From Nostoc parmelioides FACHB-3921 (GTDB lineage Bacteria > Cyanobacteriota > Cyanobacteriia > Cyanobacteriales > Nostocaceae), in assembly GCF_014696625.1 (NCBI RefSeq), contig NZ_JACJQL010000011.1, forward strand, positions 1 to 64,000: a stretch of DNA of 64,000 nucleotides, given 5' to 3'. A model generated the notes under the pieces. It made no database searches, had not been told where the DNA came from, and saw only the letters and a list, made by a program, of their open reading frames with translations. Position 1 is the first letter of the stretch; the number at the start of each line of letters is the position of its first letter. The position numbers and the translations under genes were made by a program. Below are positions 43,553 through 52,136 of the stretch, in pieces.

Positions 43553-44437
43553 ATGAAGAAGCTTTTAATTACTGGTGCTAGCGGTTTTTTAGGATGGCAC
43601 CTTTGCCAAGTAGCCCAACAAGAATGGGAAGTTTATGGAACTTATTATTCTCATGCTTTATATATTCCCGGTATAAAATTACTCAATGTCAATTTAACAG
43701 ATTTTTTAGAACTTAAACAAATATTTAATGAAATTAAACCAGATGCAGTCATACATACAGCTGCACAATCACAACCAAATTTTTGTCAAATCCATCCTGA
43801 TGAATCATACGCAATTAACGTCACTGCCTCTTGTAATCTTGCCGAACTTTGTGCAGAATCTTCTATCCCTTATGCGTTTACATCCAGCGAACTAGTTTTT
43901 GATGGCGTAAATTCTCCTTATAAAGAAACTGACACCGTATGTCCTGTAAATATTTATGGTGAGCAAAAAGTCTTGGCTGAAGTGGGTATATTAGAACGTT
44001 ATCCCATAGCAACAGTGTGTCGAATGCCTTTGATGTTTGGTAATGCTACACCTACAGCTAAAAGCTTTATTCAGCCATTTATTCAAACCTTACAATCTGG
44101 TAAAGAATTAAATTTATTTATAGATGAGTTTCGTACTCCTGTCAGTGGTAAAACGGCAGCTAAAGGAATTTTATTAGCATTAGGAAAAGTTAAAGGACTA
44201 ATTCATTTAGGAGGCAAAGAACGGATTTCCCGTTATGATTTTGGACATATATTAGCCGCAGTCTTTCAATTACCAACATCAGGAATTAAAGCCTGTCTTC
44301 AACAAGATGTAAAGATGGCAGCACCCAGACCAGCAGATGTTTCCTTAGATAGTTCTCAGGCGTTTGCCTTAGGTTATCAACCTCTATCCATCAAGTCAGA
44401 ATTAGAGGCATTGCTCAAGAAGGTAGGGGGCGACTAG
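43553..44437 (+). CDS. RmlD-like NAD(P)-dependent reductase/epimerase
   Basis: This 294-residue short-chain dehydrogenase of the dTDP-4-dehydrorhamnose reductase type has the nucleotide-binding glycine motif KLLITGASGFLGWHL at the N-terminus and the catalytic YGEQK (Tyr-x-x-x-Lys) near residue 140. The NHAASQ-like TAAQSQPNF loop agrees with RmlD. No other rhamnose genes are nearby, so the true substrate is uncertain. It is divergent from the ABC permease. Confidence 0.85.
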   Translation: MKKLLITGASGFLGWHLCQVAQQEWEVYGTYYSHALYIPGIKLLNVNLTDFLELKQIFNEIKPDAVIHTAAQSQPNFCQIHPDESYAINVTASCNLAELCAESSIPYAFTSSELVFDGVNSPYKETDTVCPVNIYGEQKVLAEVGILERYPIATVCRMPLMFGNATPTAKSFIQPFIQTLQSGKELNLFIDEFRTPVSGKTAAKGILLALGKVKGLIHLGGKERISRYDFGHILAAVFQLPTSGIKACLQQDVKMAAPRPADVSLDSSQAFALGYQPLSIKSELEALLKKVGGD

Positions 44438-44813
44438 TGATACCAATTCAAAATTCAAAATTCAAAATTAAGAAACCTATATTTTGCAAAGGTTTCTGGG
44501 TTCGGATTTGTATCAGAATTTTAGTGAAATGGTATGAGATATGTGGTTGTTCTTTGATTCAGAATGCTAGGGTAGGCGATCGCCTTTACATCCATTCATT
44601 GATTTTTCTCGAAAATATGAAGCAATCCTTAAAATTACTAGGTAATCACTTGAAATAACATACCATCCGGTTTATTTGACGAAAATATTACTTTTCTCAA
44701 TGTTAGTTTTGATGCAAATCTTTGTTTGTCAAATCTAACTGATAGCAGAAGTTAGAAAGGTAATTTTTTGAAAAAATAGCTACGAGCAATAACCAAGAAT
44801 GGGGAACAAACTA
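44438..44813. other. Intergenic region with TTTTGAAT-type repeats
   Basis: About 375 bases follow the reductase stop. The first 30 consist of tandem AATTCAA/AATTCAAAATT units and the remainder is AT-rich. Short open stretches here read as repeat-derived peptides and are not called. Confidence 0.55.
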
Positions 44814-45159
44814 ATGAAAGCTAGAATTATTGCTGTTTTGGCGATCGCCCTATCTATTGCCAGCTTAGAAAGCCCGGTTCGCGCCCAGACCCCAGCAACG
44901 CCAAATTCCAAATACCCAAGACTATAAGTTAACTGGTGACTCTCTAGAAGGGATTGGTAATAGATCAGCACAGGATGACTTCTCACAATTCTTTAACACC
45001 AGTATTCCCACTAATGGTAAAAAAGATAATCAGAACGTTACTGGATGGAGGTCGAATCGATCAACCTCATTAGATACTCCAGTTTTATTACAGCCAGCAC
45101 AAGAGTCAGTTAGTGGTAATGATGGAGTGCAGGTACAGTTAGATTTAGGAAATCAGTGA
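44814..45159 (+). pseudogene. Frameshifted small secreted-protein gene
   Basis: Frame 1 begins MKARIIAVLAIALSIASL, a clear signal peptide with cleavage after PVRA, but stops after 37 codons (TAA). If one C is removed from the CCCC run at 44890-44893, the frame continues without stops for about 77 further codons to a TGA at 45157-45159, giving a Gln/Asn/Ser-rich mature protein of about 114 residues in total. This is either a recent inactivating one-base insertion, programmed slippage on the C run, or a sequencing error. An in-frame upstream ATG lies at 44799. The family is not recognised. Confidence 0.7.
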
Positions 45160-45166
45160 AAAATTG

Positions 45167-45258
45167 TTAGTTGTCAACAGTTAGTAGTCAATAGTTAGTA
45201 GTCAATAGTCAATAGCAATTCTCTCTTACACCCCTACACCTCTACACCCTTGTACCCC
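45167..45258. repeat. STRR tracts
   Basis: AGTAGTCAAT-type heptamers (45167-45216) are followed by CTACACCC octamer-like units (45229-45258). Confidence 0.75.
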
Positions 45259-45355
45259 TAAACCCTTAATTAAATTGCCAAAAACCAATCTAAAGAATAA
45301 TTCTGCAAGCAGTTTGCAGTAAAATTAGTCCTTTAGATAGAGGAGGGCAAGACGG

Positions 45356-46705
45356 ATGACTCGTGTCATTATTGTGCGTCACGGCCAAAGTACTTATAAT
45401 ATCGAACGGCGCATTCAAGGACGTGCTGACGTATCAAGATTAACGGATCGAGGTCGTAGTGATGCTAGTAAGGTAGGCAAAGCCCTCACTAACATTTCCT
45501 TTAATGCAATTTACAGCAGCCCGCTCCAGAGAGCAAAACAAACAGCAGAGATTATTCATGGTGAACTAGCAAATGAGGCAGTTCAGTCTGCTGATGTGCA
45601 GATTTCTGAATTGTTAAGAGAAATAGACTTGCCTTTGTGGGAAAAACTGCTGACATCCGAGGTCAAGGAAAAGTTTCCCGAAGATTACCGCATTTGGCAC
45701 GAAAACCCCCAGGAACTACAAATGTTAGTGAACGACAATGGGGTGACAAGAGAACATTTTCCAGTTCCATCTTTATACGAACAGGCACGGCAGTTTTGGC
45801 AAGAAATTTTGCCCAATCATCGCGGTGAAACCATTCTCATCGTTGGACACAACGGCATTAATCGCGCCCTCATCAGCACAGCCTTGGGCATTCACCCCAG
45901 CCGTTACCACTCCATACAGCAATCTAACTGTGGAATCAGTGTATTAAATTTTGCTGGGGGGCTGGGTGACCCAGTGCAACTAGAGTCGATGAATCAAACC
46001 CAACACACAGGCGAGACTCTACCTTCTTTGCGTCCTGGTCATCAGGGAGTGAGATTGTTATTGGTGCGTCACGGCGAAACTGAATGGAATCGCCAAACTA
46101 GGTTTCAGGGGCAAATTGACGTTCCCCTCAACGATAACGGTAGGCAACAAGCGCAAAAAGCCGGGGTGTTTCTGCAAAATGTAGCAATTGACTTTGCTGT
46201 AAGTAGTTCTATGCTGCGTCCCAAAGAAACAGCCGAGATTATCTTGCGCCACCATCCAAGTATCAATTTGGAGTTGCAAGACGGTTTAAGAGAAATCAGT
46301 CACGGACTTTGGGAAGGAAAACTAGAAGCCGAAATAGAAGAGGAATTTCCTGGTGAATTAGAGCGTTGGCGGACTATACCAGGCCAGGTACAAATGCCGG
46401 AAGGTGAGAATTTACAGCAAGTGTGGGAACGTAGCACGGAAGCCTGGCAAAATATTGTGCAAACAGCCTTAGATAATCAACGCCAAACAGGGTTAATCGT
46501 GGCTCACGATGCCACAAATAAAACCTTACTGTGTCATATTCTCGGTTTACCCACAGACAATTTCTGGAATTTTCGCCAAGGTAATGGTGCTGTTAGTGTA
46601 ATTGATTACCCCTCTGGATTAAATGGTGTACCAGTACTGCAAGCCATGAATATTACTACTCATTTGGGTGGTGTATTAGATAAAACCGCAGCTGGAGCAT
46701 TATAG
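45356..46705 (+). CDS. Two-domain histidine phosphatase (phosphoglycerate-mutase family)
   Basis: This 449-residue protein consists of two histidine phosphatase domains: RHGQSTYNIERRIQGRADV at residues 8-26, and a second RHGETEWNRQTRFQGQ near 237. Both carry later motifs (LREIDLPLWE and VGHNGINR in the first; LREISHGLWEGK and VAHDATNK in the second), so both active sites look intact. Members act as phosphoglycerate mutases or as broad phosphatases. An AGGAGGGC-like ribosome-binding site precedes the ATG. It may be co-transcribed with the dihydroorotase-like gene 50 bases downstream. Confidence 0.88.
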   Translation: MTRVIIVRHGQSTYNIERRIQGRADVSRLTDRGRSDASKVGKALTNISFNAIYSSPLQRAKQTAEIIHGELANEAVQSADVQISELLREIDLPLWEKLLTSEVKEKFPEDYRIWHENPQELQMLVNDNGVTREHFPVPSLYEQARQFWQEILPNHRGETILIVGHNGINRALISTALGIHPSRYHSIQQSNCGISVLNFAGGLGDPVQLESMNQTQHTGETLPSLRPGHQGVRLLLVRHGETEWNRQTRFQGQIDVPLNDNGRQQAQKAGVFLQNVAIDFAVSSSMLRPKETAEIILRHHPSINLELQDGLREISHGLWEGKLEAEIEEEFPGELERWRTIPGQVQMPEGENLQQVWERSTEAWQNIVQTALDNQRQTGLIVAHDATNKTLLCHILGLPTDNFWNFRQGNGAVSVIDYPSGLNGVPVLQAMNITTHLGGVLDKTAAGAL

Positions 46706-46754
46706 GCAAAATATAGATCACAATAGACAAGCAGTCCCAGCACTGATAGGTTAC

Positions 46755-48062
46755 ATGACAACTGAACTTCTGCAACAAGTAAGGGTAATCGACCCGGTTT
46801 CGGGTATTGACAATATCACAGATGTGTTAATTGCTGATGGTGTAATTCAAGCCATTGCCCCAAATATTCCTAATACTAGTCCTGATACTCAAATTAGAGA
46901 TTGTCGAGGATTAGTTCTTGGCCCTGGTTTAGTGGATTTATACAGCCACTCTGGAGAACCAGGATTTGAAGAACGGGAAACGCTGGCATCTTTCTTACAA
47001 GCGGCGGCGGCTGGTGGTTTTACCAAAGTCAGTATTTTACCCGATACATCTCCGGCTATTGATAACCCCGCACTGGTGGCACAGTTGCAGAAGAGGAGGC
47101 AGGGGGCAGGGGGCAGGGAGCAGGGAAGCAATTCTGCACCCCTGCACCCCTGCACCCCTGCACCCCTACTCCATCTTTGGGGTGCTATGACTCTGGATGT
47201 GGCTGGGAAGCAGATGACAGAATTGGCTGATTTAGCGGCGGCGGGGGTGGTTGGTTTTACTGATGGGTTGCCTTTAGACAATTTGAGCCTGGTGAGGCGC
47301 TTGCTGGAATATGTTCAACCATTGGGGAAACCTGTAGCATTTTGGCCGTGCGATCGCCAACTCTCGGCTAATGGAGTGATGCGGGAAGGTGCAGATGCCC
47401 TCCGCTTTGGTTTACCTCCCATACCAGCCAGTGCAGAAACAACAGCGATCGCATCCTTATTAGAGTTGGTTGCCGCTACTGGTAATACTCAAGTACACAT
47501 TATGCGGGTTTCCACCGCCCGTAGTGTAGAACTAATTGCCGCCGCCAAAGCCAAGGGTTTACCCATCACCGCCAGCACCACTTGGCTACATTTGTTACTA
47601 GACACCAAAGCAGTTAAAGGTTATAATACCAGCCTGCATTTAGACCCGCCTTTAGGTAATGCTAGTGATGTCAAAGCCTTGCGTCAAGGAGTGCGTACAG
47701 GGGTAATAGATGCGATCGCCATTGATCATGCGCCATACACCTACGAAGAAAAAGTCCAAGCCTTCGCCGAAGCGCCACCAGGGGCGATCGGTTTCGAGTT
47801 AGCATTACCCCTACTTTGGCAAAATTTGGTAGAAACTGGAGAATTGACAGCGTTAGAATTGTGGCAAGCCTTGAGTACTCGTCCAGCCCAATGTATTCAA
47901 CAAAAAGTGAGTGCTTTTGCCCCCCATCACCAAGCAGAACTAACTTTATTTGACCCTCACAAAACCTGGAAAGTTGAGAAGAACAATCTGCACACACTTT
48001 CTAGTAACACATCTTGGTTAGGGCAAGAATTACGAGGTCGAGTCATACAAACCTGGGTGTAA
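46755..48062 (+). CDS. Dihydroorotase-like protein, probably inactive (PyrC')
   Basis: This 435-residue amidohydrolase-fold protein aligns with type I dihydroorotase but lacks several metal ligands. The HxH motif reads LYSHSGEPG, with the first His replaced by Tyr. The HxED region is [14 protein letters not shown], and the HVS motif is HIMRVST, with Arg for His. [10 protein letters not shown] keeps the catalytic Asp. Non-catalytic dihydroorotase homologues (PyrC') support aspartate transcarbamoylase assembly in some bacteria, which is a plausible role. Residues about 114-138 are a repeat-encoded insertion from 47093-47172. Confidence 0.85.
   Translation: MTTELLQQVRVIDPVSGIDNITDVLIADGVIQAIAPNIPNTSPDTQIRDCRGLVLGPGLVDLYSHSGEPGFEERETLASFLQAAAAGGFTKVSILPDTSPAIDNPALVAQLQKRRQGAGGREQGSNSAPLHPCTPAPLLHLWGAMTLDVAGKQMTELADLAAAGVVGFTDGLPLDNLSLVRRLLEYVQPLGKPVAFWPCDRQLSANGVMREGADALRFGLPPIPASAETTAIASLLELVAATGNTQVHIMRVSTARSVELIAAAKAKGLPITASTTWLHLLLDTKAVKGYNTSLHLDPPLGNASDVKALRQGVRTGVIDAIAIDHAPYTYEEKVQAFAEAPPGAIGFELALPLLWQNLVETGELTALELWQALSTRPAQCIQQKVSAFAPHHQAELTLFDPHKTWKVEKNNLHTLSSNTSWLGQELRGRVIQTWV
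47093..47172 (+). repeat. In-frame STRR inside the dihydroorotase-like gene
   Basis: About four GGCAGGG-type heptamers followed by four CTGCACCC octamers are inserted in frame and encode a Gly/Gln/Arg-rich then Pro/Leu/His-rich stretch between two conserved amidohydrolase segments. Confidence 0.88.
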
Positions 48063-48064
48063 GG

Positions 48065-48538
48065 ATGGGATTTGAATTCAAGACTTTGATTGAGCAGAGT
48101 ATCCGATTGTTAACTGTTGTACCCAGATGGATACCAGAAATTTTGCAACAACCGACAATTCGTCATCCCATCGCTGTAAGTTTAGGTGCGATCGCCGGCG
48201 CACTCAGTCGCTATTATCTCAGTTTGTGGTTTGCCCAACGCTTCGGCATTAGTTTTCCCTACGGCACATTATTTATTAACATTACCGGCTGTTTAGCTAT
48301 GGGTTTCTTTTATGCCCTAGCTTTAGAACGAGTATCCCTAATTTCTCCCGAAATCCGACTACTTGTAGCAGTTGGCTTTCTCGGTGCATACACCACATTT
48401 TCTACTTATGCCTTAGACACATTTACTCTTTTGGGAACTCGTAATTTAGCAGCCGCAGCATTTTACTGGGTTGGGAGTGCCATCTTCGGAGTCATCAGCA
48501 TCCAGATAGGTATAATTCTTGGTAGATTATGCCAGTAG
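48065..48538 (+). CDS. crcB: Fluoride ion channel CrcB/FluC
   Basis: The product of about 157 residues has four membrane segments typical of FluC. Family motifs are [27 protein letters not shown] (with the conserved Asn of the pore) and [16 protein letters not shown] (Phe box and Ser/Thr track). It exports fluoride. The ATG at 48065 lies three bases after the dihydroorotase-like gene stop and has AAGG upstream; an upstream GTG would overlap the previous gene. Confidence 0.93.
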   Translation: MGFEFKTLIEQSIRLLTVVPRWIPEILQQPTIRHPIAVSLGAIAGALSRYYLSLWFAQRFGISFPYGTLFINITGCLAMGFFYALALERVSLISPEIRLLVAVGFLGAYTTFSTYALDTFTLLGTRNLAAAAFYWVGSAIFGVISIQIGIILGRLCQ

Positions 48539-48542
48539 TCAG

Positions 48543-48610
48543 TGGTATTTTCTTTAACAACTGACAACTGTACGGGCGGGTTTACAGATATCCTCACTCT
48601 TGAACGATGA
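48543..48610. repeat. Short inverted repeat and STRR units
   Basis: GGGCGGGTTTA and TAAATCCGCCCC-like segments face each other and are flanked by ACTGACA heptamers, in the convergent gap between crcB and the CCG-domain gene. Confidence 0.6.
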
Positions 48611-48655
48611 TCTTCATAAATCCGCCCCTACTGACAACTGACACCCACAGCGCAA

Positions 48656-49561
48656 TTAAAAACCTAATTTCTCTAACACTGGCTTTGTCGAAACAATGTG
48701 GCGGTCTAATCCTAATTCTTCGGGACTAACGCCTAGTGCCAAAGCAATTAACTGTGGTAGGTGTAGTACTGGTAAACCCAGTTTCCGACCGATAACTTTT
48801 TCCACCTCTGGCTGACGAGAATCTAAATTGAGATGACATAAAGGACAAGGGGTAACTAAACAATCAGCCCCTGCGGTTAAAGCATCTTGAATGTGCATCC
48901 CCGCCATCTTAAAAGATTCGGTGGTGGCATAACTAGCCAGAGGCCAACCACAACATTGTGTCCGTCCACGATAATAAATTGGCTCTGCCCCCACAGATTG
49001 AAAAACATTTTCCATTGCTTGTGGGTTGTAAGGATCATCGTAAGGCATCAACTTTTGGGCGCGGAGTAGATAACAGCCATAAAAAGCCGCACACTTCAAA
49101 CCGGATAGCTTACGGGTCACACGTTTGGTAATTTCCTCTAAACCGTAGTCTGTGACTAAAGCATAAAGCAGGTGTTTCACGTCGGTAGTACCCTGATAAG
49201 GTGAACAACCTTCTTTGTGTAATAGACCATTCACCTGTTCTAGATAAGCAGGGTTACTTGTCTGAGATTCTTGCAAACGCTCATTAACATGACCAATCAC
49301 ACCCTGACAAGTACTGCAATGAGTTAGCAAAGGTAGATTTAATTCTTCTGCTAAGGCAATATTGCGAGCATTGACTGTATCTTCTAGCAGTTGAGAGTCT
49401 TCCTTAAATGTGCCAGAACCACAGCAGGCAGCTTTTTTCAATTCAATTAATTGAATACCTAAAGCTTGGGTAAGAGCTTGAGTAGACTGATACAGCTCCC
49501 GACAAGCACCTTGGGCAACACAACCAGGAAAGTAAGCATATTTTAGTGTCTGAGATAGCAT
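48656..49561 (-). CDS. CCG-domain protein (HdrB / SdhE-type)
   Basis: This 301-residue protein has two cysteine-rich CCG repeats: ACCGSGTFKED near residue 46 with THCSTCQG, and TQCCGWPLASY near 213 with TPCPLCH. Such domains bind a [4Fe-4S] or noncubane cluster in heterodisulfide reductase subunit B and succinate dehydrogenase subunit C-type (SdhE) proteins. In cyanobacteria the partner is usually a separate flavoprotein or Fe-S subunit, which is not visible here. It may serve as an electron-transfer subunit of succinate dehydrogenase, by inference. Confidence 0.88.
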   Translation of the reverse strand: MLSQTLKYAYFPGCVAQGACRELYQSTQALTQALGIQLIELKKAACCGSGTFKEDSQLLEDTVNARNIALAEELNLPLLTHCSTCQGVIGHVNERLQESQTSNPAYLEQVNGLLHKEGCSPYQGTTDVKHLLYALVTDYGLEEITKRVTRKLSGLKCAAFYGCYLLRAQKLMPYDDPYNPQAMENVFQSVGAEPIYYRGRTQCCGWPLASYATTESFKMAGMHIQDALTAGADCLVTPCPLCHLNLDSRQPEVEKVIGRKLGLPVLHLPQLIALALGVSPEELGLDRHIVSTKPVLEKLGF

Positions 49562-49999
49562 AAAAGTAGGTTTATATTAGGGCAACTGCCCCGATGATAA
49601 CTTTTCTATCAGCCCTCACAGGCCATACTTAAGAGGAATGGTAATTTTTTTTGGACATTTGCCAAAAATTTAGTAAAAATTGGTAAGCAACAGCATTTAA
49701 AGAACTTAGGCGTGATGACCGATTCTCGGTCAAAACCCAAAGCACAACGTCTTATCTGGACTAGTAAAAAAATCGCTCATAGCACGAGCTTATATCAATA
49801 GAGCTAAGTAGCAAGAAAAAGGGGCTGGGTCAAAACCCTGACTCAGCACTTAGAACTAGAAACTCAGCACTGCTCCCACCCTATTCTATATTTGGAACTG
49901 GGACGCTATGCGGACGATCGCGCTTTCCGATAAGATGTATATGCTCAAAATGTTGCCCACAAAGCGCGGACAATAGCAACTGGTTAAGGACGTTTATCT
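49562..49999. other. Intergenic region upstream of acpP
   Basis: About 440 bases separate the divergent CCG-domain gene and acpP. It probably holds both promoters. A short open frame of about 28 codons near 49714 has no supporting feature. No RNA gene is recognised. Confidence 0.6.
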
Positions 50000-50254
50000 A
50001 TGAGCCAATCAGAAATTTTTGAAAAAGTCAAAAGCATTGTTGTCGAACAACTAAGCGTGGAAGACCCTGAAATAGTAACTCCACAAGCTAGTTTTGCCAA
50101 CGATTTACAGGCTGACTCCCTCGATACAGTAGAACTAGTAATGGCTTTGGAAGAAGAGTTTGACATCGAAATTCCCGATGAAGCCGCAGAGAAAATCACC
50201 ACCGTCCAAGAAGCGGTGGATTACATCAGTAACCAAGTTGCCGCATCAGCTTAA
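50000..50254 (+). CDS. acpP: Acyl carrier protein AcpP
   Basis: This acidic carrier protein of 84 residues has the phosphopantetheine attachment motif [20 protein letters not shown], with Ser as the attachment residue near position 39. It carries acyl chains for fatty acid synthesis and is followed by fabF in the same direction, the usual arrangement. The ATG at 50000 is the only sensible start. The gap to fabF is filled by G-rich and C-rich STRR tracts. Confidence 0.97.
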   Translation: MSQSEIFEKVKSIVVEQLSVEDPEIVTPQASFANDLQADSLDTVELVMALEEEFDIEIPDEAAEKITTVQEAVDYISNQVAASA

Positions 50255-50260
50255 GCAGCT

Positions 50261-50432
50261 ATTGGGGATTGGGCATTGGGCATTGGGGACTGGGGACTGG
50301 GCATTGGGGACTGGGGACTGGGCATTGGGGACTGGGGACTGGGTATTGGGAAGTCAAGATTTCTTTCTCCTTCCTCTGCCCCCTGCCCCCTGCCTCCTGC
50401 TCCCTGCCCCCCTGCCTTCTGCCCCCTGCCTC
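50261..50432. repeat. G-rich and C-rich STRR blocks between acpP and fabF
   Basis: 50261-50350 holds about a dozen heptamers of the GGGGACT/GGGCATT type, and 50374-50432 holds CCCCCTG/CCTGCC units. The two blocks are approximately complementary and could form a long imperfect stem, or a G-quadruplex in the first block. Confidence 0.85.
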
Positions 50433-50494
50433 TTCCTCATCCCTAGTCTTTAGTCCCTAATTTTTGCAGCTTTCTCGCCACCTTTAACTGAGTC

Positions 50495-51745
50495 ATGACA
50501 GATTATAATCGTAAACGCGTTGTTGTCACGGGTGTTGGCGCGATTACACCTATTGGTAACACAGCCTCTGAATATTGGGAAGGATTGTTAAGCGGACGCA
50601 ATGGCATTGACTACATCACCCACTTTGATGCGTCTAGCCATGATTGTCGGATTGCTGGTGAAGTGAAAAACTTCGACCCCCATGAGTACTTGGAGCGCAA
50701 AGAAGCCAAGCGCATGGATCGGTTTTCCCAATTTGCAGTTGCAGCAGCCAAACAAGCACTTGTGGATTCCCAGTTAGTCATTAATGAACTGAACGCCGAA
50801 CAGGTGGGGGTTATTATTGGTTCTGGGGTAGGCGGACTCAAGGTTATGGAAGACCAGCAAACCATCTATCTCAACCGTGGCCCTGATCGCTGTAGTCCGT
50901 TCATGATTCCCATGATGATCGCCAACATGGCGGCTGGACTGACGGCAATTCACACTGGTGCCAAAGGGCCAAATAACTGTACCGTCACTGCTTGCGCCGC
51001 AGGCTCTAATGCGATCGGCGATGCTTTCCGCCTAGTTCAAAGCGGTTATGCCCAAGCCATGATTTGCGGTGGGGCTGAGGCAGCAATTACACCCTTAGGT
51101 GTGGCTGGGTTTGCTGCTGCACGGGCGTTATCAACTCGTAATGATGACCCGGCTCATGCTTGCCGTCCCTTTGACCGCGATCGCGATGGATTTGTCATGG
51201 GTGAAGGTGCGGGAGTTCTGATTCTGGAAGAGCTGCAACACGCCATAAGTCGCGGCGCTCGCATTTATGCCGAAATCGTTGGTTATGGTATGACCTGTGA
51301 TGCCTACCACATGACATCCCCAGTTCCTGGCGGCGAAGGAGCCTCCAGAGCCATCCAACTGGCACTCAAAGACGCAAACATCACCCCAGAACAAGTTAGC
51401 TACATTAATGCTCACGGTACCAGCACCTCAGCAAACGATACCACTGAAACCGCAGCGATTAAACGAGCGCTAGGAGACCATGCTTATAAAATAGCAGTCA
51501 GCTCCACCAAATCGATGACAGGTCATCTTTTGGGAGGTTCTGGAGGTATTGAAGCTGTAGCCACAGTGTTGGCAACTGCTCATGACCAAATTCCACCTAC
51601 AATTAATATTGAAAACCTTGACCCAGATTGTGACTTAGATTACGTGCCTGACTCTAGTCGCGCTCACAAAGTCCAGGTGGCATTGTCTAATTCTTTTGGA
51701 TTTGGTGGTCATAATGTCACATTAGCTTTCAAAAAGTACGTGTGA
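50495..51745 (+). CDS. fabF: 3-oxoacyl-ACP synthase II FabF
   Basis: This 416-residue condensing enzyme elongates fatty acids. The catalytic Cys lies in TVTACAAGSNAI (near residue 167), and the two His in INAHGTSTSAND and STKSMTGHLLGGSGG. The total length and the start MTDYNRKRVVVTGVG agree with FabF. It follows acpP after 240 bases of repeats, so co-transcription is likely but must pass through the repeat blocks. Confidence 0.97.
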   Translation: MTDYNRKRVVVTGVGAITPIGNTASEYWEGLLSGRNGIDYITHFDASSHDCRIAGEVKNFDPHEYLERKEAKRMDRFSQFAVAAAKQALVDSQLVINELNAEQVGVIIGSGVGGLKVMEDQQTIYLNRGPDRCSPFMIPMMIANMAAGLTAIHTGAKGPNNCTVTACAAGSNAIGDAFRLVQSGYAQAMICGGAEAAITPLGVAGFAAARALSTRNDDPAHACRPFDRDRDGFVMGEGAGVLILEELQHAISRGARIYAEIVGYGMTCDAYHMTSPVPGGEGASRAIQLALKDANITPEQVSYINAHGTSTSANDTTETAAIKRALGDHAYKIAVSSTKSMTGHLLGGSGGIEAVATVLATAHDQIPPTINIENLDPDCDLDYVPDSSRAHKVQVALSNSFGFGGHNVTLAFKKYV

Positions 51746-52136
51746 AGAAGGCAGGGAGCAGGGGGAGACAATTCTTACTTAGTACTCACTGCTCACTACT
51801 CAGCACAACCCGCTTACCACTTGTCGGCTCTCCTGAAATCAACCAGCTAAAAGTATCATAGATATCATTCCCGACCCAGCCAAGGGTTCAGCGTGACCGG
51901 ATTCTTGGCTTGATAAATTACCACAACCTCAGGAGATCCCGCTTGTCCATCGACAATCGGGAATGGGATGATGAGGATAACGTAGGGGAATGAAAATCAG
52001 TTGTCATTTATTCAGTATCAGTCATCAGTAGTAAATCCTATCTTGATAACTGTTAACTGTTAACTGCTAGCTGAGAAAAATAACCCCAGTAAAAGTAGCT
52101 TGAAGAGTGCTAACCCGTCGTTAAGAACAAGAGATT
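51746..52136. other. Intergenic region with a possible gene remnant
   Basis: About 390 bases lie between fabF and tkt. On the minus strand, 51996-51865 is open for 43 codons and reads like protein sequence (IPFPIVDGQAGSPEVVVIY then QAKNPVTLNPWLGRE) but has no good start. It may be a relic of a deleted gene. STRR units lie near 52010-52070. Confidence 0.4.

Noticed and set aside
44437..44658. Plus-strand frame after the reductase
   Set aside because: It starts in the AATTCAAA repeat tract and has a random composition.
49714..49800. Open frame of about 28 codons upstream of acpP
   Set aside because: It is too short, has no ribosome-binding site and shows no recognisable motif.
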